DNA of 64,000 nucleotides, taken from Leptolyngbya sp. SIOISBB. GTDB taxonomy: Bacteria; Cyanobacteriota; Cyanobacteriia; Phormidesmidales; Phormidesmidaceae. Numbering within the stretch: the stretch's first letter is position 1; each line of letters opens with the position of its first letter. This document shows, piece after piece, positions 34,604-44,453 of this stretch. The stretch covers positions 2,852,001 through 2,916,000 of the forward strand of contig JAAHII010000001.1 in assembly GCA_010671905.1 (NCBI GenBank), given 5' to 3'. The notes under the pieces are model-generated. The model saw only the letters and a list, made by a program, of their open reading frames with translations, ran no database searches and was not told where the DNA came from. Position numbers and translations under genes: made by a program.

Positions 34604-34989
34604 ATTTGTGAGCCCACCTGATCAATAGACATGAGCGAGCAGCACTGGCAATGGATGTTAGGCATATCGCTATGATGCTCTTCATTCACAGGCACGATGA
34701 CAGCATAGCTGCTAACGCTTTGGCCTCGATAAATCCAAGAAATCTTTCGTCATGACATTCCGTAGCAGTACTGCATGAACTATAGATTGAGTGTGCAGGT
34801 TTTGTCGGGATTGGTATACTTGCCGCAGACTCATGAATATGCCTGACTAGCAGCACTACATGTCCTTGGAAATTGTCTAATTTCACTTCATATCGCTACA
34901 AGTAGTGCTAGACGATTTTCGGTCGCCGGTGTTACCCGCAATCTACTCATCAACCGATTGAATCTCTTGGATGGAACACTCTTGAATCG

Positions 34990-36189
34990 ATGACTTCTAA
35001 TGCGCGTACAAATTTTGTCCGGTATTTGTTTCCGGTCTACGATCCAGCGACCCAACACTGGTCTAGGGAAGCGCGGTTAACGCGTTGGTTAACCCTGGTC
35101 TGGTTATCCATCGGGCTAATCACACTGTTTTCGGCATCCTATCCTGTCGCCTTAGCTGACACCGGAATCGGCTGGCGGTTCTTAGCGATTCAGCTGCTGT
35201 GGGTGTTTTTAGGACTCAACTTATTTAACTGGATTGTCCGTCAACCCATTACTAGCTTAATCAGGCTATCGGGGATAGCCTTCTTTGCTCTGATCGGTTT
35301 GCTATTTTTAACCTTGGTTCCCGCTTTGGGAGTCACAATCAACGGGGCAACACGTTGGCTAGCCCTCGGCCCGTTTTTGATTCAACCATCAGAATTACTA
35401 AAACCCTTACTGGTTTTACAAGCGGCTCGACTTTTTGGCCGCTGGCCGCAGCTGGCATGGTCCACCCGAGGATTATGGATTGGCTTATTTGCGATCGCGA
35501 TCGTCACCATTCTTTTGCAACCTAATCTAAGCACCGCTGCAATTTGCGGACTCTCTCTTTGGCTCATTGCATTAGCTGCAGGTTTGCCCTATCGTCTACT
35601 GCTTAGTACTGCCATTACCGGGTTAACTGCGGCCCTGCTGAGTCTCAGCGCCAATGCTTACCAGCGAGAGCGCATTATGGCCTTTCTCAATCCTTGGGCC
35701 GATCCTACAGGCAGTGGATATCAGCTTATTCAAAGTTTGTTGGCAATTGGATCGGGTAGTTGGTTCGGAAATGGGTTTGGATTTTCGGAACAAAAACTCG
35801 ATTTTTTACCTATTCAGTACACGGACTTTATTTTCTCGGTCTATGCAGAAGAATTTGGGTATATCGGTAGCGTTTTTCTGCTCATTCTGCTGCTGTCTTA
35901 CGCATCTCTTGCGGCATTGGTAGCTATCCGAACGACACACCCAATTCAGCGTCTCATTGCCGTTGGGTCGATGGTGGTATTAGTTGGTCAATCTTTCTTA
36001 AATATTGGAGTAGCCGTTGGCACCCTGCCGACGACAGGCTTACCACTGCCGTTATTTAGCTATGGCGGTAGCTCAATGATTGCGAGTTTAGCGATCGCAG
36101 GGTTGCTCACACGCGTAGCCCGCGAAGTCAATATCAACAATGTGCTCACTCTGCCCGTGAGTTCACGGATTAGTAAGCCACAAGTTTGA
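34990..36189 (+). CDS. ftsW: FtsW/RodA/SpoVE (SEDS) family protein, probably FtsW
   Basis: LFSASYPVA..., GATRWLALGPFLIQPSELLKP, PTTGLPLPLFSYGGSSMIASLAIAGLL. Confidence 0.9.
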   Translation: MTSNARTNFVRYLFPVYDPATQHWSREARLTRWLTLVWLSIGLITLFSASYPVALADTGIGWRFLAIQLLWVFLGLNLFNWIVRQPITSLIRLSGIAFFALIGLLFLTLVPALGVTINGATRWLALGPFLIQPSELLKPLLVLQAARLFGRWPQLAWSTRGLWIGLFAIAIVTILLQPNLSTAAICGLSLWLIALAAGLPYRLLLSTAITGLTAALLSLSANAYQRERIMAFLNPWADPTGSGYQLIQSLLAIGSGSWFGNGFGFSEQKLDFLPIQYTDFIFSVYAEEFGYIGSVFLLILLLSYASLAALVAIRTTHPIQRLIAVGSMVVLVGQSFLNIGVAVGTLPTTGLPLPLFSYGGSSMIASLAIAGLLTRVAREVNINNVLTLPVSSRISKPQV

Positions 36190-36236
36190 GCTATACCGGC
36201 TTCTGCCTAGCTACAAACAATCGCATCGCGCAAACT

Positions 36237-38627
36237 TTAACGCACAATGCCACCTTCAACCTGCCGAATGTCCGCTCCTCCAAAGCGCTGGGCTCGACCA
36301 GACCAGTCAAATTCGCTGAGCCGGAAGCCCAAAAAACCGGAAGATTGAGTTGGACTATATCTCAGAAACACACCATAAGTGCGACGATTGTATTCCAAAA
36401 TGTAGTCAGTGCTAATGACTTCACCCGTATCTAGGTTGACGGACGTCTGGAAACCTAGTCGGAAAGGACCATAAATCTGCTGAATGATGCCGCCACGCAG
36501 CCTATTGTCGTCAACATTGCGGTCAAAGAGAAACGGTGAAGTCGCCGCATCGCTTACAAACGAACGCGTGTAAGTCAAGTTAAAGACGGTAGAGTCAAAA
36601 AAGTCTCTAGAAAAATGACCGAATTCTCCTGTTAGCCCAACACTCGCGGATAAATCATCTTGGGTATCGTCGCTGGTGTAATAGGTATAGGTGCCTCGGC
36701 CAGACAATATCAGTTGAATATTTGGGACTCGCGGAGTTGATGTAAACCGGAGACCCTCATCGCGGGTCGCAGGTAAGGGCTCACCTCTCCAGAGTACAAA
36801 AACGCGACTTAGCCCCACACTTCCCTGAAAGCGGCCCAGGCTAACGCGGAAAGGAGGCGTTGTACTATCAAGCAAGTCAAGGCGGTCCGTATTGGCGTTG
36901 ATATACTGAGCCGAAGCCTGATAGTCCAGAAAGATACCCGTGTCGCCCAACTGGATGCTCGGTGACAACAAAACAATCCCTAAATTGCTTTGGACATTTT
37001 GAAATCCCAGCGAACCATTAAAGAGGCGATCGCGATAGCTGTATTCCAGATTGAGCGAATGGTCCCCAATCAAATGCCGTACTCGCACACTAGAGCGGAG
37101 ACGCTCTTCTAGGTTTTGGAAGTCTAGGCCGGAAAAACTGGCATTGAATCTGACAGCGGTTCTAGGTCCAAGGGCACCAATGACATCTGCTTCTAAACCA
37201 AAATCACTTAAGAATGACTCTTCTTCAGGAGGAGTTTCTTCTCCAGCCACAAAGCGTTGAGCTAGAAATTGTGGGGTCAAAAAGGCTCGCCAAGGCCCCG
37301 AATCAAACACCTGAAAAGACCGCTCAATAAACACGCCATCGCGATCATCACCATCGATGCCAATGGTGACAAATAAGGGGTTTTCACTTTGCTGTCCCCG
37401 GTTTAATAAGATGCGATCGCGGAACAAAGGAACAGTGAAACTTTGATCAAACACGAGACGCGCATTTTCAACCAAGAGCTCATCTTGCACCTCTGTTAAT
37501 CGCGTCAGCGTAGCTGAATCGCCCCGAAACACCAGTTCTGGTGGAGAGAACGGATCATTGGTCAGGCTAATGTCTTGGGCGTACCATCCTTCAGAATCAA
37601 AATCAAGCTGAACTGCTTCAAAGCGAAACCGACGCACAAACCCGCCGACGTTGGGCTGGGGCAGTCCAGAGGTGCCTGTAGGCGCTGAAATCCCTGTCCC
37701 AAACGTAATGCCACCCGTGCCTTGAACATTCGTAATTGGATCGTTCTCTAAAATACCCGGATTCGTTGTTTCGCCTGGACCAAGGACGTCAAAGTCAGTT
37801 CCCGTACGAGGCAGGAACAGCGTTCCGCGCGCATCAAATAGGCTACCCGTGCCCTGAACCAAGTTATATTCACCGCGATCGGCCTCAACGGTTTGCTCGC
37901 CTCGGGTAAAGACAACTTCGCCCTCGACCACAACAAATCGGTTGGCCAAATTTGCCCAAAGGCGATCGGCTCGTAGTATCCCGTTCCCTAAACGCAGTAC
38001 TACATCGCCCTGAGCTGTCAGCACTTGGGTTTGCGGTTCAAACTCTTGAGAGTCTGCTGTCAGATTAAGCGGAGTCGGCAGCTGATTCGTAGGTTGAGTA
38101 GGGGTAAGCAACGTACCGTTGACCACTGCTCCGTTGGACCAGTCACGCTGTGGGGTTGCGGCCCGTGGATAGACAGGCTCATCATCAGCTGCTGAATCGT
38201 CATCGTCATTGTCCGAAGTAGATTCACGTTCCCTAACGGAATCCGGATCAGGCGCATCACGCTGAAACTCATCTTCAGAGGCTTCATCAGAGACATCTAT
38301 ATTGCGGTCTGCTGCATCGTGCTCTCCTCTCTGGGCTCTCCAAGGGACAGCCAAAGTCGACAGAAATCGTCTCTGAGCAGTCGTCGTAGTCGCAGTAGCA
38401 ACCCGATCATCACTCAATGATGGCGGTGTATCCGCTGGAGCAGTTCCTGCAGACAGCGACTCAGGGAGCAAGAATTCAGCGCGTGTTTCGGCCAGGGATG
38501 GTGCCGGTACGGCGGAAGCTCTGACGGGGGACACTTCAGCTGCAAATTGCGCCTGGCTTGCTACCGGCTCAGGTGCTAGCGACGATGGCCGATCACTAGA
38601 TTGATGTAACAGTTGCTCCGATGTCAC
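36237..38627 (-). CDS. DUF3769/OstA-LptD-like outer-membrane protein
   Basis: Long low-complexity N-terminus, LptA/OstA-like region (ADRLWANLANRFVVVEGEVVFTRGEQTVEADRGEYNL), C-terminal beta-strand-rich region. Confidence 0.75.
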   Translation of the reverse strand: MTSEQLLHQSSDRPSSLAPEPVASQAQFAAEVSPVRASAVPAPSLAETRAEFLLPESLSAGTAPADTPPSLSDDRVATATTTTAQRRFLSTLAVPWRAQRGEHDAADRNIDVSDEASEDEFQRDAPDPDSVRERESTSDNDDDDSAADDEPVYPRAATPQRDWSNGAVVNGTLLTPTQPTNQLPTPLNLTADSQEFEPQTQVLTAQGDVVLRLGNGILRADRLWANLANRFVVVEGEVVFTRGEQTVEADRGEYNLVQGTGSLFDARGTLFLPRTGTDFDVLGPGETTNPGILENDPITNVQGTGGITFGTGISAPTGTSGLPQPNVGGFVRRFRFEAVQLDFDSEGWYAQDISLTNDPFSPPELVFRGDSATLTRLTEVQDELLVENARLVFDQSFTVPLFRDRILLNRGQQSENPLFVTIGIDGDDRDGVFIERSFQVFDSGPWRAFLTPQFLAQRFVAGEETPPEEESFLSDFGLEADVIGALGPRTAVRFNASFSGLDFQNLEERLRSSVRVRHLIGDHSLNLEYSYRDRLFNGSLGFQNVQSNLGIVLLSPSIQLGDTGIFLDYQASAQYINANTDRLDLLDSTTPPFRVSLGRFQGSVGLSRVFVLWRGEPLPATRDEGLRFTSTPRVPNIQLILSGRGTYTYYTSDDTQDDLSASVGLTGEFGHFSRDFFDSTVFNLTYTRSFVSDAATSPFLFDRNVDDNRLRGGIIQQIYGPFRLGFQTSVNLDTGEVISTDYILEYNRRTYGVFLRYSPTQSSGFLGFRLSEFDWSGRAQRFGGADIRQVEGGIVR

Positions 38628-38769
38628 TACTGCTTGCTGCCCAATATGAGAGGAAGCATTGCCTCCGTCAGCGGCAAAAGTCGACGTCTGGACTACTTGG
38701 ACGATGGGAGGTGGGGGCAGATCAGCAGGGAGGGAAGATAAGGCATAGACAACTAGCCAGTCAGAAACG

Positions 38770-38790
38770 AAAGCCCGACAAGCGGGCTTT
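38770..38790 (-). terminator. Hairpin terminator downstream of psbI
   Basis: AAAGCCCG-cttgt-CGGGCTTT with T-rich continuation on the minus strand. Confidence 0.7.
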
Positions 38791-38901
38791 AAAACTTAGA
38801 TATCAGTAGAGGCCTGAAATCAAGAGTCGTCGTCAAGAGGTTCAGAAATTATACGACTGAGCTGCAAGCCAGCCGATTCTGCAATATCCAACAAAATGAA
38901 A

Positions 38902-39018
38902 CTAGTCCATGTCTGAGCGACCAGGGTTACGAGAGGGATCTCCACTCAGGAAACCAAAGATAAATAGGCCCACGAAGAAGGCAACGACGATATAAACGAC
39001 AATCTTAAGGGTCAGCAT
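38902..39018 (-). CDS. psbI: Photosystem II reaction centre protein I
   Basis: 38-aa translation [38 protein letters not shown], a clear PsbI; absent from the ORF track because of its length. Confidence 0.97.
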   Translation of the reverse strand: MLTLKIVVYIVVAFFVGLFIFGFLSGDPSRNPGRSDMD

Positions 39019-39171
39019 TGCAAACTTCCCATCTCAAATAGACAGCAATCGGTAAGGTCTATCATACGCCAAACGGGACACGCTCTTGACACCGCCCTAG
39101 ATAGTTAGCATGACTAGCTGAGTTCATAGTAAGTTCCCAAATGAGAAAGTGCTCTTGCGTTAGAGATCGCC

Positions 39172-42100
39172 ATGGCTGATTTATCAACGGCTGCCATCGC
39201 AGCCTGCAATCTAGAAATTAAAGCAACCGTAGAGAAATTAAAGCGCTTGACCCAGCGATCGCTGCAATCGACTTGGCACATTTCCCAAGAGCCGTTGTTC
39301 GCAATTACCGGCTTAGAGCAAGACGCTTGGCAACAGTGGGCGATTGCCACCCTCAACGTCAAAGATCATATTGCCTGGTCACGGGGCCAGCAGACCCTCT
39401 GGCTGTGTCAGCAAGTGACGGTTCCAGAAGCGCTGAATGGCTTCCCTCTAGCAGGGCTATCGCTCAAACTGAGCTTAACCTGGTGGGCCGAAGCGGCTGC
39501 TGTTTATGTCGATGGTCACCTCGTTCAAGAAGGGGATCTATTTGATTATTTCGCGCGCATTCCGCTGAGCGCTCGCGTGACGCCTGGCGATACTTTTACC
39601 ATCGCCATTCGATTGGTGAGTCCCGGCCATGATAATGGTGCCTTAGTCCGCTCAACCCTCATGTATGAGTCTCTGAATCCAATTTTGCCCGAACCAGGCT
39701 TTATTGCTGACGAACTCACCGTGCTGCAAATTTATGCCGCACAGTTGGCACCGGAAAAACTTTCAGCGATTACCACCGCGATCGCTCACATAGACTGGTC
39801 AACGCTTCCTCAACAGGAAGCGTTGCTGCAGGAATTGGCCGCCCTACGGACTTGCTTGCAATCTCTCACCCCCTGGATCAAACAGCGACAAATCACTTGC
39901 GTGGGCCATGCTCATCTAGATTTAGCGTGGTTGTGGCCGGTCGAAGATACCTGGCGGGCGGCTGAGCGTACGTTTCGGTCAGTGTTGGCATTGCAGCAAG
40001 ACTTTCCGGACATGACCTATACTCACTCCAGTCCAGCCCTGTTTGACTGGTTAGAAACCCACAAACCCGAGTTATTTCATTCGGTGTTGACCGCGATCAA
40101 AGCAGGGCGCTGGTCCATTGATGCGGGGCTATGGGTAGAGCCGGAGTTAAACACGCTGGGCGGCGAGTCGTTAGCTCGGCAAATTTTATATGGCCAGCGC
40201 TATGCGCAATCGCGCTTTGGACAAGTGAGTGCGATCGCCTGGCTACCTGACAGTTTTGGCTTCTCCTGGCAGCTGCCGCAATTGCTAAAACTGGGCGGCA
40301 TCAATTATTTCGCCACGCAAAAACTCCGCTGGAACGAGGCCACCGACTTTCCCCACAGTTGCTTTTGGTGGCAGGGGTTAGATGGCACGCAAATCATGAG
40401 CTTAACGTTGCCCCCCATCGGTACGGATATCGATGCGCCCCAAATGGCGGCTCAAGGCGTCGAGTGGGAAGCTAAAACGGGCCTAACTGAAATGCTGTGG
40501 TTGCCTGGCATGGGAGACCACGGCGGCGGCCCCACCCGCGACATGCTAGAGCGCGCCCAGCGCTGGGCTGAGTCGCCCTTCTTTCCGCGTCTGATCTTTG
40601 ACTCACCCATCCATCATTTACAGCGCCTGACCCATGCCTTAGAGGATGATGTCCCACCCGCTAGCGATCACGAGCCGAGCCAAGAAGTCGAAACCGTTGC
40701 AAACTTGACAGTCAATAAGACGCTAGCTGAGGAGCGGCAGAGATCTCATCCTGACACAAGTGCCACTCCGCCACCGATCAACACTGACGCTTCCTCACTG
40801 CCCCTACCAATTTGGAATGACGAGCTGTATCTAGAACTGCATCGGGGCTGCTACACCGTTCATGCCGATCAAAAATGGTACAACCGCCGCTGTGAGGACA
40901 CCCTGCGAGAAGCAGAGCTATACAGCGCGATCGCGCAAATGATGGGCAGTTTCACCTATCCGCAAGCCACCTTAGAAATCGCCTGGAAACGAGTGCTGTT
41001 TAACCAATTCCATGACATCTTGCCGGGTACCGCCATTCCAGAAGTCTTTGAGACGGCTAATCCTGATTGGCAAGCCGCTTACGATGCTGCCCAGGTGATT
41101 CGGACAGAAGCCTTAGGGGAGATCGCCGCCCAGTTGCCCAGGAGTGCGCCGCCCCAACCAGACGCAATTCCCCTCTCTGTCTTCAATTCGCTTAGTTGGG
41201 AACAAACCAACCTCGTAGAAATTTCACTAACTGCTCTGCCGCTGCAGGTTGCCCGATGGCGAGTGATAGACGCAGCCACCGGCACCGATCTAACCATCCA
41301 GTACAGTGACCATTGTGATCGCCATGACACCGCACCTTGCCAACCATCTGAAACAACCCCATCGGCACCCTGCATCCTATTCTCTGCGACCGTACCGCCG
41401 TTAGGGTATCGGCAGTATTGGCTACTACCGGCGACAAGTTCTACCCCTGCAGATCAACCTTCTGCGCCCCCGGATCAGCGGACTGATTTTTGTCTAGAGA
41501 ATGAGCTCGTGCAGGCTGTGATTGATCCGACCAGTGCTGAGTTGCGATCGCTCGTGGAGCAGGCGACACAGCAGAATGTTGTGAGGTCGTCGGCCAACCA
41601 ATTACAAGCATTTGCCGACGCGGGGCAATACTGGGATGCTTGGGACATTGCCCCTAACTATCAGCAACATCCTTTGCCTGCCGCGACAGTAGAATCCATT
41701 GCCTGGATGGAACAAGGACCACTGCGGCAACGATTGCGCGTCGTGCGTCATCTCGCAGACTCGCGCATTCAGCAAGATTATATGCTGGAGCGATCGCAGC
41801 CCTATTTAAAGGTGGTAACAACGGTTGACTGGCAAGCTTGTCAGGTCGTACTCAAAGCCGCTTTTCCCCTGAGCTTTGAGGTAACGGTCGCGACTTACGA
41901 GATTCCCTTTGGGGCGATCGCGCGCCCGACCAATCCCAGCACTCCCCATGAACAGGCCAAGTGGGAGGTGCCTGGCTATCGCTGGGCTGAGCTGAATAAC
42001 GGCGAGATCGGGTTGAGTGTTCTAACTGATTACAAGCACGGCTTTGATGCTAAACCTGACCAACTGCGGCTGACGCTACTCAAAGCACCCCTATGGCCTA

Positions 42101-42558
42101 ATCCTCAGGCAGATCGAGGACGACACCAGTTTACCTATGGCCTTTATCCCCACGTCGGTGATTGGCGGGCCAGCAAAACTCCCCAGCAAGCGATCGCCTT
42201 CAATACGCCTCTACAAGTCGTGATTGGCAAAGCTGGACAAGCCGCCAAGGCATCGAGCATACCAGCGTCACATCAAGGCATTTTCCTGGATTGGCAGTTG
42301 GAGACCGCACATCTAGCCGCCCTGAAGCAAGCTGAAGACTCCCCTAGTCAATACATTCTGCGCTGGTGTGATCTGTATGGACAGGGCACAACGATAGACG
42401 CCGATATATCCCAGATGGAACGCACGGATTTGCTAGAGGAGACGATCGCTGTTGCCGATCCTAATCATCTCCATCCTTGGCAAATTGCCAGCTTCAAAAC
42501 CTCATCATTCATCAACAAGTCATTAAGGAATCTGCCACCGCCAGCCACCCCGCAATAG
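39172..42558 (+). CDS. GH38 alpha-mannosidase
   Basis: GHAHLDLAWLWPVEDTWRAAERTFRSVL, YTHSSPALFDWLE, WLPDSFGFSWQLPQLLKLGGINYFATQKL, FNQFHDILPGTAI. Confidence 0.95.
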   Translation: MADLSTAAIAACNLEIKATVEKLKRLTQRSLQSTWHISQEPLFAITGLEQDAWQQWAIATLNVKDHIAWSRGQQTLWLCQQVTVPEALNGFPLAGLSLKLSLTWWAEAAAVYVDGHLVQEGDLFDYFARIPLSARVTPGDTFTIAIRLVSPGHDNGALVRSTLMYESLNPILPEPGFIADELTVLQIYAAQLAPEKLSAITTAIAHIDWSTLPQQEALLQELAALRTCLQSLTPWIKQRQITCVGHAHLDLAWLWPVEDTWRAAERTFRSVLALQQDFPDMTYTHSSPALFDWLETHKPELFHSVLTAIKAGRWSIDAGLWVEPELNTLGGESLARQILYGQRYAQSRFGQVSAIAWLPDSFGFSWQLPQLLKLGGINYFATQKLRWNEATDFPHSCFWWQGLDGTQIMSLTLPPIGTDIDAPQMAAQGVEWEAKTGLTEMLWLPGMGDHGGGPTRDMLERAQRWAESPFFPRLIFDSPIHHLQRLTHALEDDVPPASDHEPSQEVETVANLTVNKTLAEERQRSHPDTSATPPPINTDASSLPLPIWNDELYLELHRGCYTVHADQKWYNRRCEDTLREAELYSAIAQMMGSFTYPQATLEIAWKRVLFNQFHDILPGTAIPEVFETANPDWQAAYDAAQVIRTEALGEIAAQLPRSAPPQPDAIPLSVFNSLSWEQTNLVEISLTALPLQVARWRVIDAATGTDLTIQYSDHCDRHDTAPCQPSETTPSAPCILFSATVPPLGYRQYWLLPATSSTPADQPSAPPDQRTDFCLENELVQAVIDPTSAELRSLVEQATQQNVVRSSANQLQAFADAGQYWDAWDIAPNYQQHPLPAATVESIAWMEQGPLRQRLRVVRHLADSRIQQDYMLERSQPYLKVVTTVDWQACQVVLKAAFPLSFEVTVATYEIPFGAIARPTNPSTPHEQAKWEVPGYRWAELNNGEIGLSVLTDYKHGFDAKPDQLRLTLLKAPLWPNPQADRGRHQFTYGLYPHVGDWRASKTPQQAIAFNTPLQVVIGKAGQAAKASSIPASHQGIFLDWQLETAHLAALKQAEDSPSQYILRWCDLYGQGTTIDADISQMERTDLLEETIAVADPNHLHPWQIASFKTSSFINKSLRNLPPPATPQ

Positions 42559-42597
42559 CATTAAAAAAACATTGCTGGTCAGCAAGCCTTCTCAGAA

Positions 42598-43296
42598 ATG
42601 GAAAACACCGCACGTCAGCCAATTATCCTGCAGGTCTACCAGTCACCGATTGGCAAAAAACTGATTACGGGGGTGACAGGGCTCGGTCTGGCGATTTTTG
42701 TACTGGTGCATATGGTCGGCAATTTGTTGCTGTTCGCTGGCCACGATGTTTACAACGCCTATGCCCACCATTTAGAGAGCCTGGGACCGCTACTTTGGAC
42801 AGTGGAATCGCTCCTGGTCGCCGTTTTCCTCATCCATGCGATCGCGGGCATTCATATCTTTATGAACAAACTGCGCGCCCGCCCAGAACGCTACGAGACT
42901 TACACCAGCAAAGGTGAGCCCAGTTTACAGTCCGTCAGTTCTCGCACCATGATCGTGACGGGGGTGGTCTTGGGTACTTTTTTGGGGCTGCATCTGCTGA
43001 ATTTCAAGTTCGGGACCTATTACACGACTCAGCTACAAGGTGAAGACGTTCGAGATCTAGCCCGATTGGTCGTGGCTAAATTTCACAACCCGGTCTATGC
43101 CTTTAGCTATAGCGGCGTCATGCTGCTGCTCGGGTTTCACCTCCGTCACGGCATCTGGAGTGCCTTACAGTCTCTAGGACTCCAGACCCAAGCCATTCGC
43201 TTCACCGTTTATGGATTGAGTTTGGGGTTGGCAATTGCGATCGCCACAGGCTTTATCGCCTTACCTTTGAGCATTTACTTTGGCTTCTTAAGCTAA
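42598..43296 (+). CDS. sdhC: Succinate dehydrogenase cytochrome b subunit-like protein
   Basis: SPIGKKLITGVTGLGLAIFVLVHMVGNLLLF, HAIAGIHIFMNKLRARP, FHLRHGIWSALQSLG. Confidence 0.88.
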   Translation: MENTARQPIILQVYQSPIGKKLITGVTGLGLAIFVLVHMVGNLLLFAGHDVYNAYAHHLESLGPLLWTVESLLVAVFLIHAIAGIHIFMNKLRARPERYETYTSKGEPSLQSVSSRTMIVTGVVLGTFLGLHLLNFKFGTYYTTQLQGEDVRDLARLVVAKFHNPVYAFSYSGVMLLLGFHLRHGIWSALQSLGLQTQAIRFTVYGLSLGLAIAIATGFIALPLSIYFGFLS

Positions 43297-43497
43297 TCAT
43301 GGTGATCCACTTGTCGGCAAAGTTTGCCCGGATTGCTCCATGGATGGGCAGTAAATCATTTCCATAACTTGGTCCAAACATCTTCTGAACGCTATGCACT
43401 GGGAAGAATTTTGTCGCCAATACGGTAGACAGGTTGGCGGTGACATTTGATCATATTTGAGATTATTCGCTCTCAACACACACGCGAGGATACAGGC

Positions 43498-44409
43498 ATG
43501 GCAGGTTTTATCCAACAGCTCTCAAAGCGAGGGCTGACAATTGCTGCAATCACGAGCGCGACGTTACTCGCCAGTTGGCTCAGTCAGCCCGTCGCAGCAA
43601 TCGCTACCACTCCCGCCGCCGCCGGTGAAACCTTACCGGCCAGCGATACGCAAGCCAACCGCCGATTTGCCAACCGCCGATTTGCCAACCAGTTTTGCCC
43701 AGAAGATTTAGCCCCAGCGATGGATGCTATTGTGCGGCGATCGCAATTTGCTACTGCTGACTGGGGGATTGAAGTTTACGCTCTCGTTGATGAGCGGCCC
43801 CTCTATGCCCACAATTCTCAACGGTTTTTGATTCCGGCCTCAAATATCAAGTTACTGACGACCGCTGCCGCCATCCATGCCATCCTCGATCAGGCTCCCG
43901 ACCGACTCTGGACTTTTCGCGATGATCTCAACTTAGTGAACCGAGACAGCAACAACGCCCGAGCGGATGAACTCTTGCGCAGCATTGGGGGGCAGAGTCG
44001 GGTCAAAGCCGTACTGGAACCTCTGGGCGTCGATCCAGATAGTTATGTTCAGGCAGATGGCTCTGGTTTATCACGGAGCAACAAAGCCGAGCCTGCTACT
44101 TTCGTAGCGTTACTCAAAGGCATGTATGAGACAGACGAAAGCGGTTTGTTTTACGACTCTTTGCCTGTTGGCGGCGTGAATGGCACCTTGCGTAGTCGCT
44201 TTCAGGGCACTGCAGCACAGGGCAAAGTGCATGCTAAAACTGGCACCCTGCGAGGCGTCAGAGCACTGTCAGGCTATCTAGAAACGAATGATTACGGCAC
44301 CGTGATTTTCAGCATTATGGTGAATCAACCCGGACAGTCGGGGAGCACGATGCTGGCGGCGATCGACGAAATGGTGCTGACCATGACCCAACTCGAATCC
44401 TGTGATTAG
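43498..44409 (+). CDS. Compact D-alanyl-D-alanine carboxypeptidase / PBP4 (peptidase S13)-like protein
   Basis: SxxK (PASNIKLLTTAAA), SxN (VNRDSNNARADELL), KTG (HAKTGTLRGVRALSGYL); signal-peptide-like N-terminus. Confidence 0.88.
   Translation: MAGFIQQLSKRGLTIAAITSATLLASWLSQPVAAIATTPAAAGETLPASDTQANRRFANRRFANQFCPEDLAPAMDAIVRRSQFATADWGIEVYALVDERPLYAHNSQRFLIPASNIKLLTTAAAIHAILDQAPDRLWTFRDDLNLVNRDSNNARADELLRSIGGQSRVKAVLEPLGVDPDSYVQADGSGLSRSNKAEPATFVALLKGMYETDESGLFYDSLPVGGVNGTLRSRFQGTAAQGKVHAKTGTLRGVRALSGYLETNDYGTVIFSIMVNQPGQSGSTMLAAIDEMVLTMTQLESCD
43654..43690. repeat. 15-bp tandem duplication, about 2.5 copies, in the PBP4-like gene
   Basis: gccaaccgccgattt x2 then gccaacc; encodes ANRRFANRRFANQF. 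Confidence 0.9.
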
Positions 44410-44453
44410 CCCCGATGCTGTCAGGCATTGACTGATCCAATCAAAACCGTGGA

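Noticed and set aside
34686-34886. 66-aa minus-strand ORF between apcC and ftsW
   Set aside because: Low-information composition, no motif or ribosome-binding context; likely chance.
36237-38627. Antisense ORFs over the DUF3769 gene and similar opposite-strand ORFs throughout (atpA, antiporter, apcE)
   Set aside because: Shadow ORFs with no family signature, overlapping well-supported genes.
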